Of a stretch of 64,000 bases of DNA, positions 17,286 to 25,733 are shown one piece after another. The notes beneath the pieces were generated by a model that was not told the origin of the DNA, searched no databases, and worked only from the letters and a program-made list of their open reading frames with translations. The stretch comes from Methanosphaerula subterraneus (GTDB taxonomy: Archaea > Halobacteriota > Methanomicrobia > Methanomicrobiales > Methanospirillaceae): contig NZ_CP170508.1 in the NCBI RefSeq assembly GCF_052055875.1, positions 868,001 through 932,000 on the forward strand, given 5' to 3'. The stretch's first letter is position 1, and the number at the start of each line of letters is the position of its first letter. The position numbers were made by a program, and so were the translations under genes.

Positions 17286-17798
17286 ACCGGGTGAAATGGT
17301 TTCAAAGGGAACATTTCGGAGTGATCGGTTCATCTTCTAGCGGTTCTTTTTTCCAATCATTGGATCTTCTCGAAGAGAAAAACTCCTCACCTTTGCCTTC
17401 GGACAGTGGTTATGACTGTATGATCAATACCAGACATGGTCCATCTGTACCTTTCCGGTCTGATGTAACCCTGCCCCTTCCATCTCCGGAGCCGTCCGAT
17501 TGGAGGGCACGGTGACAGGAGTTTCGAGGGAGACCACTCATTTTAAGAAACAAATTTAAAATCAGTGCCGCACAATAGATTTCCCGAGGGGCATCCAGCA
17601 TCAGAAATTGTGCCGGCCCGTACGAATAGATGCACGTGGTATGGATACCGGGAATTCCATCTCACCACAGGTTCGCAAAATTTTATGCGTTTGTCACCAC
17701 CCACCAGATGTCTCACCGTGCATGAAACACCGGGAGAAGAATGGTGAATGTGCCGGAGACATGATGGATCCCCGGCACGTCAGATTAGGCGAACACGG
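17286..17798. other. Convergent gap without a recognisable gene
   Basis: About 510 bp between the DUF1894 gene and the 3' end of cysS. Short open frames are unsupported. Transcripts from both sides should end here; a pyrimidine-rich stretch (TCTTCTAGCGGTTCTTTTTTCC, first part at 17331) may terminate the rightward operon. Confidence 0.45.
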
Positions 17799-19058
17799 TC
17801 AGAGGGGCGCATCGGTGATGGTGATCCCGGCAGCAACCATCCGCTCGCGGATCATATCTGCAACATCGAATTGTTTCCTGGCACGCAGTTCCGCCCGAAT
17901 ATCCTGAAGAATACTGAGGGGTGCGCTGGTCTCGCGCAGGAAGTTTATCCCAAGGATATCTCCGAACTCTTTTAGCGCCTCGATATCCCCGCTGGAGGCA
18001 AGTGCCTGGATTGCAGCGAGAGCCATGGGCGTATTGAGATCCGACTCCATGGCGTCGATGAATGCTTTCCTTCCCTCCCGGTTCACCCCGGTATCTTTCT
18101 GTGCGATTGCCCGGATATGCTCGAGCGCACGTGCCGCATTTTCTATTCCCTCATCAGAGGCCTGAAGCGGAGAGCGGAAGTGAGACTGCAGGATGAAATA
18201 CCTCAGTACATCTTTATTCCAGGTCCTGAGTGCATCCCTGATGGTGATGAAGTTCCCAAGCGATTTCGACATCTTCTCGCCCTTAACCGTCAGAAACCCC
18301 GTATGCAGCCAGTACCTGACCATCGGGTGCTTTCCTTCCAATGATTCCATCTGTGCGATCTCGGCTTCGTGATGAGGGAAGATTAAATCCAATCCCCCAC
18401 CGTGGATATCGTACTGCTGCCCGAAATATTTTTCAGATATCGCCGTATCTTCGATATGCCATCCTGGCCGGCCCCTGCCCCATGGAGAGTCCCAGGTGAA
18501 CTCCCCAAACTCTCCGATCTTCCAGAGCGCAAAATCCAGAGGGTTCTGTTTTGTTTCGTCTGATACGCGACTGACACGGTTCGTCCTGTCCTGGTTGGAC
18601 AATTCACCGTTGCGTTCGAATGAATCCACGTTAAAGTAGACACCGGTCTCTGTGGAATATGCCGCACCGCGGGTAATCAGGCGCTCCACCTGGTTGATTA
18701 TCTCCGGGATGTGTGTGGTGGCACGGGCGTAATAACTCACCGAATCTATACCAAGAGCACGCATATCCCTGAGATATTCCGCCTCAAACTTTCGTGAGAG
18801 ATCATGCTGGGATACCCCTTCTGCGTTCGCACGGTTGATGATCTTGTCATCCACGTCCGTGATATTCTGGAGATAGAACACTTCCTTTCCCGTCCACCGA
18901 AGGTACTTGGCCAGCACGTCAAAGACCACGTACGTCCTGGCGTGACCCAGATGCGAGTAATCATACACCGTCGGGCCACAGACAAACAGGGAAACTCTGT
19001 CCGGGTTACGAGTTACGAGGGGTTCTATGGTTCTCGACAACGTACTGTATAGTTCCAA
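17799..19058 (-). CDS. cysS: Cysteinyl-tRNA synthetase
   Basis: Class I synthetase with the HIGH-type motif in YSHLGHAR, the zinc Cys in LFVCGPT, the zinc/histidine segment FPHHEAEIAQ, and GEKMSKS. The open frame continues upstream to 19148, but those codons lie inside the tRNA-Cys gene. The probable start is the TTG at 19058, giving 419 residues (MELYSTLSR...), with an AGGAG about 9 nt upstream. Having both CysRS and SepCysS means two routes to Cys-tRNA-Cys; free cysteine for this one can come from the transsulfuration genes at 19761-21903. Confidence 0.93.
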   Translation of the reverse strand: MELYSTLSRTIEPLVTRNPDRVSLFVCGPTVYDYSHLGHARTYVVFDVLAKYLRWTGKEVFYLQNITDVDDKIINRANAEGVSQHDLSRKFEAEYLRDMRALGIDSVSYYARATTHIPEIINQVERLITRGAAYSTETGVYFNVDSFERNGELSNQDRTNRVSRVSDETKQNPLDFALWKIGEFGEFTWDSPWGRGRPGWHIEDTAISEKYFGQQYDIHGGGLDLIFPHHEAEIAQMESLEGKHPMVRYWLHTGFLTVKGEKMSKSLGNFITIRDALRTWNKDVLRYFILQSHFRSPLQASDEGIENAARALEHIRAIAQKDTGVNREGRKAFIDAMESDLNTPMALAAIQALASSGDIEALKEFGDILGINFLRETSAPLSILQDIRAELRARKQFDVADMIRERMVAAGITITDAPL

Positions 19059-19081
19059 AGTAGTGATCTCCTTGCACTGGA

Positions 19082-19154
19082 CGCCGGCGGGGGGAGTCGA
19101 ACCTCCAAACATTCGCTTTGCAGGCGAAGGCATTAACCGTTCTGCCACACCGGC
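19082..19154 (-). tRNA. tRNA-Cys (GCA), divergent type with A37, directly upstream of cysS
   Basis: The minus-strand cloverleaf has acceptor strands GCCGGTG/CGCCGGC (one G-U pair) and anticodon stem TTCGC/GCGAA with loop CTGCAAA: anticodon GCA but A37. The T arm GGAGG-TTCGACT-CCCCC has an A-C mismatch. The discriminator reads G73, where T73 is expected, and is followed by TCCA. Loop and T-arm sequences resemble bacterial tRNA-Cys more than the four G37 genes here. It lies 24 bp upstream of the TTG start of cysS, in the same direction. Confidence 0.85.
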
Positions 19155-19249
19155 CCTGTTAATTGTCTCTCACTGTGCTGTTCTCGTGCGGATTGCCGCA
19201 CATCTCTATATCTTCAGAGTAAGGGCCAGGCAATTAAACCTTGGATAAC

Positions 19250-19264
19250 GGCAGTATTTGGCGA
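19250..19264. promoter_or_regulatory. Site II-like palindrome upstream of tRNA-Cys/cysS
   Basis: CGGCAG-TAT-TTGGCG matches the site II consensus at 10 of 12 arm positions. It lies 95 bp upstream of the A37 tRNA-Cys gene on the promoter side. Confidence 0.45.
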
Positions 19265-19403
19265 CATCTCTTATTTTAATAGGATCATTTTTTCAAAATT
19301 AACTCGTCACAGATACGTTTCAAAAAGGGAGCTGCTGGGTTCACCTGGTGTTGCCGTCCGCCTGTTCCCTGTATAGGGAGGGTGCTGGAATTTCCGCAAT
19401 CCC

Positions 19404-19460
19404 TATATTTTTATAACCATATGCAGAAACATGGTGTAATCACATAATCACGATCGTGAA
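19404..19460 (+). promoter_or_regulatory. Promoter of the transsulfuration operon with site I
   Basis: TATATTTTTATAA (19404-19416) is a good archaeal TATA box. The palindrome ATCACGATCGTGAA (19447-19460, 12-13 matches to site I) lies about where transcription should start, the same geometry as at the tRNA-Cys genes. The next large gene begins at 19761, so the transcript would have a leader of about 310 nt. Confidence 0.55.
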
Positions 19461-19461
19461 T

Positions 19462-19620
19462 ATGACTCAGGCACGAATCAGAACCAAAGCCGGGGATGAA
19501 ATTCCCAACTATTCAATCTCCCTCAGGTACGGCCGCGTATCCATGGCAGTCACCATACGCAGCCACTCCGATGCATCGATCACCCTTCTTTCCCCCCCAG
19601 TTCCTGCTTGTCGTGAGTAA
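19462..19620 (+). CDS. Possible leader peptide of the transsulfuration operon
   Basis: A 52-codon frame begins with an ATG 1 bp after the site I palindrome and runs as MTQARIRTKAGDEIPNYSIS to a TAA, with its single Cys three residues from the end (PACRE). It has no SD and could be read from a leaderless transcript. I know no homologue. It could be a small protein, a cysteine-sensing leader peptide, or chance. Confidence 0.3.
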   Translation: MTQARIRTKAGDEIPNYSISLRYGRVSMAVTIRSHSDASITLLSPPVPACRE

Positions 19621-19760
19621 CCACCGGCACGGACACTGTCTTCGGAATTTTTTTGAAAGGTCGGATTCAGGTGCGATCCTGTGCGCTTGTATTTTTCAAA
19701 AAACCAAAATTCAGATAGCCAGTACAGAGGATCGAAACATGAACGAATGGGGAGGTGAAA

Positions 19761-20741
19761 ATGAGATATTATGACAGTATTTTAGAATTAATTGGGAATA
19801 CGCCGCTTGTTCGGATCAGGAATGTGATGCCGGCAGGGACGAGCCCGCTGGTGCTGGCAAAGGTGGAGAGCCTCAATCCCGGGGGAAGTGTCAAGGACCG
19901 GATTGCCGTCAATATGGTGATTGAGGCAGAACAAGCCGGACGTATCCTGCATGGAGGAACGATCGTCGAGCCCACGTCGGGAAATACCGGGGTTGGGCTG
20001 GCAATTGCCGCTGCTTCGCGCGGGTACAATGCGATCTTCACCCTGCCTGATAAGATGAGCATGGACAAAGAGATCCTCTTGCAGGCGTACGGGGCTGAGG
20101 TGATCAGGACACCAACCAGCGTGTCTCAGGAAGATGAACGCAGTTATTACCGGGTTGCAGAGAAGATTGCACGTGAAACGCCGGGTTCGTTCGTCCCGAA
20201 CCAGTTTGAGAATGTCTACAACCCGGCTGCGCATTATGCGACAACCGGTCCTGAAATCTGGAAGGATACTGGCGGGCATATCACTCATTTTGTGGCTGGA
20301 ATCGGGACAGGGGGAACCATATCCGGGATCGGGCGCTATCTCAAGGAAAAAAATCCAGACATAAAGATCATCGGGGTGGATCCTGAAGGCTCCATTTACC
20401 ACCACGTCTTCTACGGGACTGAGCCCGAATCCCACCCATACAGAGTTGAAGGGACGGGGGAGGAATTCATCCCGAAAACCGCGGACCTGACCGTAGTCGA
20501 TGATGTGATAGTTGTATCGGATAAGGATGCATTCGGGATGACGCGGAGGCTGGCCCGCGAGGAAGGTCTGCTGGTTGGCGGAACGTCCGGAGCTTCCGTG
20601 GTCGCGGCAGCTTCAGTGGCGCAGGGACTCACCGAAGAGGACCTGCTGGTGGTGCTCCTCCCGGATACCGGGCGCAATTACCTGAGCACGATCTTCAACG
20701 ATGAATGGATGAGGAACAATGGGTTTTTGGATGTGATTTGA
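19761..20741 (+). CDS. Cystathionine beta-synthase (CysK/CBS family, MccA-like)
   Basis: The 326-residue fold-type II PLP enzyme has the PLP lysine in NPGGSVKDR, the substrate loop TSGNTG and the glycine-rich GIGTGGTISG. There is no CBS-domain pair. It is 1 bp upstream of a cystathionine gamma-lyase gene. That pairing is diagnostic of reverse transsulfuration, in which homocysteine and serine (or O-acetylserine) give cystathionine. O-acetylserine sulfhydrylase is the alternative from sequence alone. A strong SD (GGAGGTGA) 2-5 nt from the ATG at 19761 sets the start. Confidence 0.9.
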   Translation: MRYYDSILELIGNTPLVRIRNVMPAGTSPLVLAKVESLNPGGSVKDRIAVNMVIEAEQAGRILHGGTIVEPTSGNTGVGLAIAAASRGYNAIFTLPDKMSMDKEILLQAYGAEVIRTPTSVSQEDERSYYRVAEKIARETPGSFVPNQFENVYNPAAHYATTGPEIWKDTGGHITHFVAGIGTGGTISGIGRYLKEKNPDIKIIGVDPEGSIYHHVFYGTEPESHPYRVEGTGEEFIPKTADLTVVDDVIVVSDKDAFGMTRRLAREEGLLVGGTSGASVVAAASVAQGLTEEDLLVVLLPDTGRNYLSTIFNDEWMRNNGFLDVI

Positions 20742-20742
20742 G

Positions 20743-21903
20743 ATGGGATTTGATACACAGGCAATTCATGCCGGTGAAGAACCGGATCTGACAGGACATC
20801 CCAGCGGGGATGTGGTCGTCCCGATTCACCTGGCGTCAACATTTGCCCGCCGGGATGTCGATGAGCCGACCGGGGGCTTTGAGTACTCCCGGAGCGGAAA
20901 CCCAACCCGGTTTGCACTCGAACAGAAACTTGCTGCGATCGAGAACGCACGCTACGGCCTCGCGTTCTCCTCCGGACTTGCAGCCGAGACCACGCTCTGC
21001 CTGAGCCTGCTTAAAGGAGGCGATCATGTTGTTGCATTTGACGATCTCTATGGAGGGACACGGCGTCTCTTCAGCCAGGTGTTCCAGGAACGGTTCGGTA
21101 TTGAATTCTCATACGTCGACGCCCGGGATCCGGAGAATGTGAAGGCAGCGATCCGGGAAAATACCCGTCTCATCTGGCTGGAGTCGCCGACAAATCCCTT
21201 GCTGAGACTCTGCGACATTCAGGAGATCGCGAAGATCGCCCATGAAGCCGGGGTTCTCGTCGTTGTGGACAATACCTTTGCAAGCCCGTATTTCCAGCGG
21301 CCGGTCGGGCTTGGGGCGGATGTCGTGGTACACAGCACGACCAAGTACATCAACGGCCACAGCGATTCGGTGGGCGGAGCGCTGATAACATCCGATGACG
21401 ACCTGAACAAAAAGTTCCGTTTCCACCAGAACGCAGCAGGGGCAATCCTGTCTCCGTTCGACAGTTTCCTTGTCGCCCGGGGGATCAAGACACTGGCGTT
21501 GAGGATGGAACGGCACGAGAAGAATGCGTTAACTGTGGCGCAGTTCCTGTCAGCGCACAAAAACGTGGCTGCTGTCTATTACCCCGGTCTTGCATCGCAT
21601 CCCCAGCACGCTCTGGCACAAAAGCAGATGACAGGCTCTTCAGGTATGCTCTCCTTTGAGTTGAACGGCGGAGAGACAGAGGCAAAGAAATTCCTCCGGA
21701 ACCTGCGGCTGTTCGGGCTCGCAGAGAGCCTTGGGGGGGTCGAGTCCCTGATTGAGCACCCGGCAACCATGACCCATGCTTCTATCCCGCGGATGGAACG
21801 AGAAAAAGTGGGCGTGAGTGATTCCCTGATCAGGATTTCCGTGGGTATCGAGAACGCAGAAGATCTCATTGCAGATCTCGATCAGGCATTTGATTCCATT
21901 TGA
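20743..21903 (+). CDS. Cystathionine gamma-lyase (MccB-like)
   Basis: The 386-residue Cys/Met PLP enzyme has YSRSGNPTR, DDLYGGT, VVDNTFASPY and the PLP lysine in VHSTTKYINGHSD, and it ends SLGGVESLIEHPATMTHASI as gamma-lyases and gamma-synthases do. Next to cystathionine beta-synthase it should split cystathionine to cysteine, 2-oxobutyrate and ammonia. Together with MetX and MetY this gives a complete route from homoserine and sulfide to free cysteine. The starts are so close that translation is coupled. Confidence 0.92.
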   Translation: MGFDTQAIHAGEEPDLTGHPSGDVVVPIHLASTFARRDVDEPTGGFEYSRSGNPTRFALEQKLAAIENARYGLAFSSGLAAETTLCLSLLKGGDHVVAFDDLYGGTRRLFSQVFQERFGIEFSYVDARDPENVKAAIRENTRLIWLESPTNPLLRLCDIQEIAKIAHEAGVLVVVDNTFASPYFQRPVGLGADVVVHSTTKYINGHSDSVGGALITSDDDLNKKFRFHQNAAGAILSPFDSFLVARGIKTLALRMERHEKNALTVAQFLSAHKNVAAVYYPGLASHPQHALAQKQMTGSSGMLSFELNGGETEAKKFLRNLRLFGLAESLGGVESLIEHPATMTHASIPRMEREKVGVSDSLIRISVGIENAEDLIADLDQAFDSI

Positions 21904-22327
21904 TGTCTGGGGTCCGTGTAGTCCATGCAGAACTCTGAAACAGTCATTCCGAGTACTGGATGAAAATATGCCTGTGGCTGCAGGAAGATTCTGGTAAAAC
22001 AGTAGAATAAGAAACTGGAGATGGGTAACCGTTCTCATCTTTTTTGATTGAAACGGGAACGATCTCTGGAACACGGAAAGATGCAGTTTTTGAGTCAGGG
22101 AGAGGCCCGTGCACAATCATATGATACTCAAAGGAACCATGAGGTTACCGCAGATTATCACCCTCTATACGGACGCGGTCCTGGACTCGGGCATCCAGAT
22201 CCTTCCGGGGCTGACAACCGATCTCTCCAGGCCGGCGTCCCTGATTGCCGGGGGACTGATGATAGTTCTTGCGGCATCGATAGCCCTGACGATGGATTTT
22301 TTGTCGACAAGTATCCGGTCATCCGGT
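21904..22327. other. Gap with no confident gene
   Basis: A plus-strand frame from 22109 to 22375 has one hydrophobic stretch but overlaps the 3' end of the opposing gene and matches nothing I know. No other feature is seen. Confidence 0.4.
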
Positions 22328-23269
22328 TTAGATGGTGATTCCATCATTGTAATGGTGGCTCCCGGGGTGGATTGAACGGATAAAGGAAGAATCAAAGATC
22401 GCATCTTCCCCGATGAGGTGTGAGATATATCCCAGTTCATGAAGGGTGCGCACAAACTTCAGGGTGGAGGCGATGTATTCCGGAGGAAGGGCAGCGCAGT
22501 ACTTGGGCGATATGCGGTACGTATCCATCACAAAATCCGGATCGACCATTCCGGTCGTTTTTGCAACAATGCAGGCAGCAGATCGCGGGTCATGTCGGAT
22601 CAGTTCGCATGCGTCTTCATGGGCAGAAAGGAACTGCAGAAGAATCTCCTTTTGTTCGAGCATCCTTCGCATGACCACGATCCCATAACTCGGATTGAAC
22701 GGCCAGAGCGTATCAGGGGGAACCACCAGATTCGCACGGTTATAACGGCGTGCGGTCACTGCAAGGGCAGGGGTGCCGGCGGCAGCAGCAATCTCTCCCC
22801 GGGCGAGCGCATCGGGAAGAAAGTCAGCCCAGGGATAGTTCTTCACCGTAACATCGCAAACACCGTGTTCCCGCAATAGTTCGTGAACAATTACATCATG
22901 GATGGAACCCTTTGGAGGAGTGCCGATCGCCTTACCAGAGAACTGTCTGAGGAACTCCGATATGCTGTTATATGCAACAAGAGGGTGGATCTCTTCGCCG
23001 GCGATGATGACAGTGCCCTCAACATGTCCGCCGGCGATGCAGGCAAGCGATAGTCCGTGATCGATACCGATGATCACCGGGGGAAGACCGATATACCCGA
23101 GATCAATGGTTCCGGCGTGCATGGCGTTGATGATGTCGGGACCTGATGGGAAAAGTTCCCACGTGGCATCGATCCCGCGATCAGTGAGGATTTTCGAGCC
23201 TCGTAGCAGGAACGCGGTATGATACATTGTTGATAGGTGACCGATGCGGAGAGAGGGGCGAGCAGGCAT
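22328..23269 (-). CDS. Substrate-binding-protein-like protein without a signal peptide (SsuA/THI5-like)
   Basis: The 313-residue protein begins directly with the binding-protein core (LRIGHLSTMYHTAFLLRG) and continues with DLGYIGLPP, GTPPKGSIHDVI and YPWADFL. No signal peptide, lipobox or membrane segment precedes the core, so it should stay in the cytoplasm. Its start is 3 bp beyond the stop of an HTH regulator gene on the same strand. Such pairs suggest a ligand sensor for that regulator or a cytoplasmic binding or biosynthetic protein related to THI5. The ligand is unknown. Confidence 0.75.
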   Translation of the reverse strand: MPARPSLRIGHLSTMYHTAFLLRGSKILTDRGIDATWELFPSGPDIINAMHAGTIDLGYIGLPPVIIGIDHGLSLACIAGGHVEGTVIIAGEEIHPLVAYNSISEFLRQFSGKAIGTPPKGSIHDVIVHELLREHGVCDVTVKNYPWADFLPDALARGEIAAAAGTPALAVTARRYNRANLVVPPDTLWPFNPSYGIVVMRRMLEQKEILLQFLSAHEDACELIRHDPRSAACIVAKTTGMVDPDFVMDTYRISPKYCAALPPEYIASTLKFVRTLHELGYISHLIGEDAIFDSSFIRSIHPGSHHYNDGITI

Positions 23270-23272
23270 AAT

Positions 23273-23761
23273 TCATCCAATGCGTTTCACAACTGCTTTA
23301 ATCGCTTCGCTGACGACTGACTGTTCAGGGCGGAGCATTCCGACTGGAATATCTACGATTTTTTCTACGATCGATGCAAGGATTGGTGCACAGATAATAC
23401 CGGATGCCCCCTCTTTTTCTGCCCGTGCAGCAGCAATAATACATTCTTCAAACGAATTTGCTGAATATTTCCGTATCCCGTATGTAGTTCCCCTGAGATC
23501 AACATCGTGTATCTCGAGAATATCGAGCAGGAATTTTGCAGCGATGATCGCAATGAACTGGTCTGGCACCGGCTCTAAAACCGCGACGATCCTCCTGATC
23601 GTCGAAAGCCTGGGGTCGCGTTCACCCAGCGTGATTTTATCGAGCGTGGAAACGGGAATACCGGTGAGATCCGCGAGTTCCGGTACCGTCATCTCCCTTT
23701 TTACCAGTTCCTCGTTCAGCGCAGCGGTGAATTCGGTCTCGAAAATTCTCTTTGAGAGCAT
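23273..23761 (-). CDS. XRE-type HTH regulator with a PrpR-N-like sensing domain
   Basis: Residues about 12-65 form a lambda-repressor-like HTH (LVKREMTVPELADLTGIPVS...TLDKITLGERDP). Residues about 90-160 resemble the N-terminal PrpR/periplasmic-binding-like module (KEGASGIICAPILASIVEK, VDIPVGML), which binds small molecules. It lies in tandem with the signal-less binding protein, so it probably senses the same compound. A site I half-site (23942-23955) lies about 180 bp upstream. Confidence 0.72.
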   Translation of the reverse strand: MLSKRIFETEFTAALNEELVKREMTVPELADLTGIPVSTLDKITLGERDPRLSTIRRIVAVLEPVPDQFIAIIAAKFLLDILEIHDVDLRGTTYGIRKYSANSFEECIIAAARAEKEGASGIICAPILASIVEKIVDIPVGMLRPEQSVVSEAIKAVVKRIG

Positions 23762-24262
23762 AGGATCCGCCAGATATCACGTGGGTATTGGAAATTGTTC
23801 ATAACATGAGTTTTTGTATTGTTGGAGAATGAGATGAATCAGGCATTCTACTACCCAGGTGCCAGGCAGCTGTGCCGGGGATTCCGGGTCAGCTGCAGGC
23901 CCTGTGATATTCACAGTGGGTATGTTCAGAGCTGTTTTCCAGTTCCAGTTGTGAACACTCTGTATAGCACAGAGGGGGTAATAAACCCTGATTATGGGTC
24001 AGGTTTTGCCGCTTTCTTCGATCTTTTCAGGAAAAACGGTGACATCGGATAGTTTCGGAAAGGAGAAAAACGGTGTGATCACCTGCATCACTGCTTTCAG
24101 ACAGTCCAACCTGCTTGCAGCCAGGCCACGAAAATTACCGTTGTCAAATGTGAGATGATGATAAACGCACATGCTGAGAGCATGCCATAACACCAGATCC
24201 AGGTTCCTGCGAACCAGTGAAAGGTTCCTGAACACAAAGATTTTTGTGGTTTCCCAGCACAA
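23762..24262. other. Intergenic stretch without a recognisable gene
   Basis: It holds the half-site CCAGTTGTGAA (to 23955) and A/T-rich promoter-like sequence. Short frames on either strand are unsupported. Confidence 0.4.
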
Positions 24263-24276
24263 TTCACAATTGTGAA
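24263..24276. promoter_or_regulatory. Site I palindrome, perfect
   Basis: TTCACAATTGTGAA, a perfect 14-bp palindrome flanked by further A/T symmetry (AA before, TA after). It lies 150 bp upstream of the HTH gene 24426-24746. Two more TTGTGA half-sites occur at about 24364 and 24415, directly before that gene, suggesting autoregulation. Confidence 0.65.
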
Positions 24277-24425
24277 TATAGTAAAACCTATGAGATCTTC
24301 CCAAAACTCCCGTTCATTCTTCCGATCAGGGAGTGCGGGTTATTCCATCACGAGAAAGAAGAGTTGTGACCAGATTTTAGGAAAAACTCTGTGACTCACG
24401 GTAATAACGAGAACGTTGTGATAGC

Positions 24426-24746
24426 ATGGAAGCACCTTGTCAGAAGATAGTTTGGGATGTCCTGCCGGCAATCCGGGCGGCAATTGCTGTGGAACTCGTC
24501 ACGTGCGGAGTCTCCCAGGTTGACGCTGCACGCATGCTCGATATTGCACCGTCCGCGGTCTCACAGTACCTTTCCGGCAAACGCGGATACAGGATAGAAT
24601 TTGAAGACGACGTGAAATCGGCGATCTCCGCACTGGCCCATGACATGATCGACAAAGAACAGATCAGGGTTGTCGACCGAATCTGCGCGATCTGCCGTCA
24701 GCTCCGTGAAGGTGAGGGCGGATGTGCCGGCCCAGCCCCAGAATAA
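24426..24746 (+). CDS. HTH regulator of the COG2522 type with C-terminal cysteines
   Basis: The 106-residue protein has an N-terminal Cys (EAPCQKIVWDVLPAIR), an XRE-like HTH (GVSQVDAARMLDIAPSAVSQYLSGKRG) and a C-terminal RICAICRQL with a further Cys. The four or five cysteines are arranged as if to hold a metal or Fe-S centre. COG2522 proteins are archaeal regulators, some linked to cofactor and sulfur genes. With a perfect site I upstream and LarE 58 bp downstream, it is my leading candidate for a cysteine/sulfide-sensing regulator of this region. The binding specificity is inference. Confidence 0.75.
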   Translation: MEAPCQKIVWDVLPAIRAAIAVELVTCGVSQVDAARMLDIAPSAVSQYLSGKRGYRIEFEDDVKSAISALAHDMIDKEQIRVVDRICAICRQLREGEGGCAGPAPE

Positions 24747-24804
24747 TGCGGTTCAAACCAGAAATCAGTTTCTTATTTGTTCAAATATGTAATTCCAGTG
24801 CCCT

Positions 24805-25620
24805 ATGAATACGAGAGAAAAGATTCAAGCGCTCAAAGAGATCATCGCATCGAAGGGATCTATGCTCATATCCTATTCGGGAGGCGTCGACAGCGCCCTG
24901 CTTGCAGTACTCGCAACCGAAGTGTTGGGCAACAACGCCCGGTGTATACTGCTTGACAGCCCGGTCGTCCCGCGTGCTGCGATTGAAGAAGCACAACAGA
25001 TTGCACAGGAATATCACCTTTTGCTGGAGATCATTCCCGTCTGTGTTATGGATGATGAGCGTTTCAGGAAAAATCCTGCAGAGCGTTGTTACTGGTGCAA
25101 AAAAAATTCTGCCGAAGTGCTGAAGGTGCGAAAAAAGGCACTGAACTTTGTCTGCATTGCTGATGGCATCAATGTCTCCGATACAGGTGAACACCGGCCC
25201 GGGCTATTGGCGAGCACGGAAGAAGGGATCCTCCACCCGCTATTAGAGGCCGGCATCACCAAGGCAGACATACGGGAGATTGCACAGATCCTGGGGTTGC
25301 GGTTCTGGAATAAGCCGTCAGCGGCCTGTCTCTCATCTCGCATTCCCTACGGGGACGAGATCACCCAGAATAAACTGATCATGATCGAGAAGGCCGAAGC
25401 CTTCCTGCATACCCATGGGTTCTCTCAATGCAGGGTCAGGATGCACGGGGACATTGCCCGGATCGAAGTTGTAAAGGATAATATTCAAAAATTGTTGGTC
25501 ATCCAGGAGAGATTGGTGAAGACATTAAAATCGATCGGATTTACCTATGTCACGCTCGATCTCGATGGCTACCGTTCCGGCAGCATGGATGAAGTATTGA
25601 CGAGAGGAGAAGGGGCATAG
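24805..25620 (+). CDS. larE: LarE-type ATP-dependent sulfur transferase
   Basis: The 271-residue PP-loop ATPase has SGGVDS (residues 25-30), AERCYWCKK (C95, C98) and KPSAACLSSRIPYG (C175). LarE builds the thiocarboxylates of the nickel-pincer cofactor. In the type with three cysteines these bind a [4Fe-4S] cluster that passes on sulfide instead of sacrificing a cysteine. The three cysteines here fit that cluster type. No larB or larC is visible, so another thiolation substrate is possible. Confidence 0.9.
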   Translation: MNTREKIQALKEIIASKGSMLISYSGGVDSALLAVLATEVLGNNARCILLDSPVVPRAAIEEAQQIAQEYHLLLEIIPVCVMDDERFRKNPAERCYWCKKNSAEVLKVRKKALNFVCIADGINVSDTGEHRPGLLASTEEGILHPLLEAGITKADIREIAQILGLRFWNKPSAACLSSRIPYGDEITQNKLIMIEKAEAFLHTHGFSQCRVRMHGDIARIEVVKDNIQKLLVIQERLVKTLKSIGFTYVTLDLDGYRSGSMDEVLTRGEGA

Positions 25621-25733
25621 GGGGGCAAAGTCTGTTGGATCTGGCACCAGTTAAAAGAATTATTCTCTTTGAGGTCATCCCAAAACTAAACTCATCAGAA
25701 TTCAAAGGCATCCCTTCCAGCCATTCTTCTGAA

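Noticed and set aside
19058..19148. N-terminal extension of cysteinyl-tRNA synthetase
   Set aside because: These codons overlap the tRNA-Cys gene; the TTG at 19058 has a better ribosome-binding site and fits the family start.
23999..24304. Minus-strand gene between the two HTH genes
   Set aside because: It spans the perfect site I palindrome, has no recognisable motif and lacks a ribosome-binding site.
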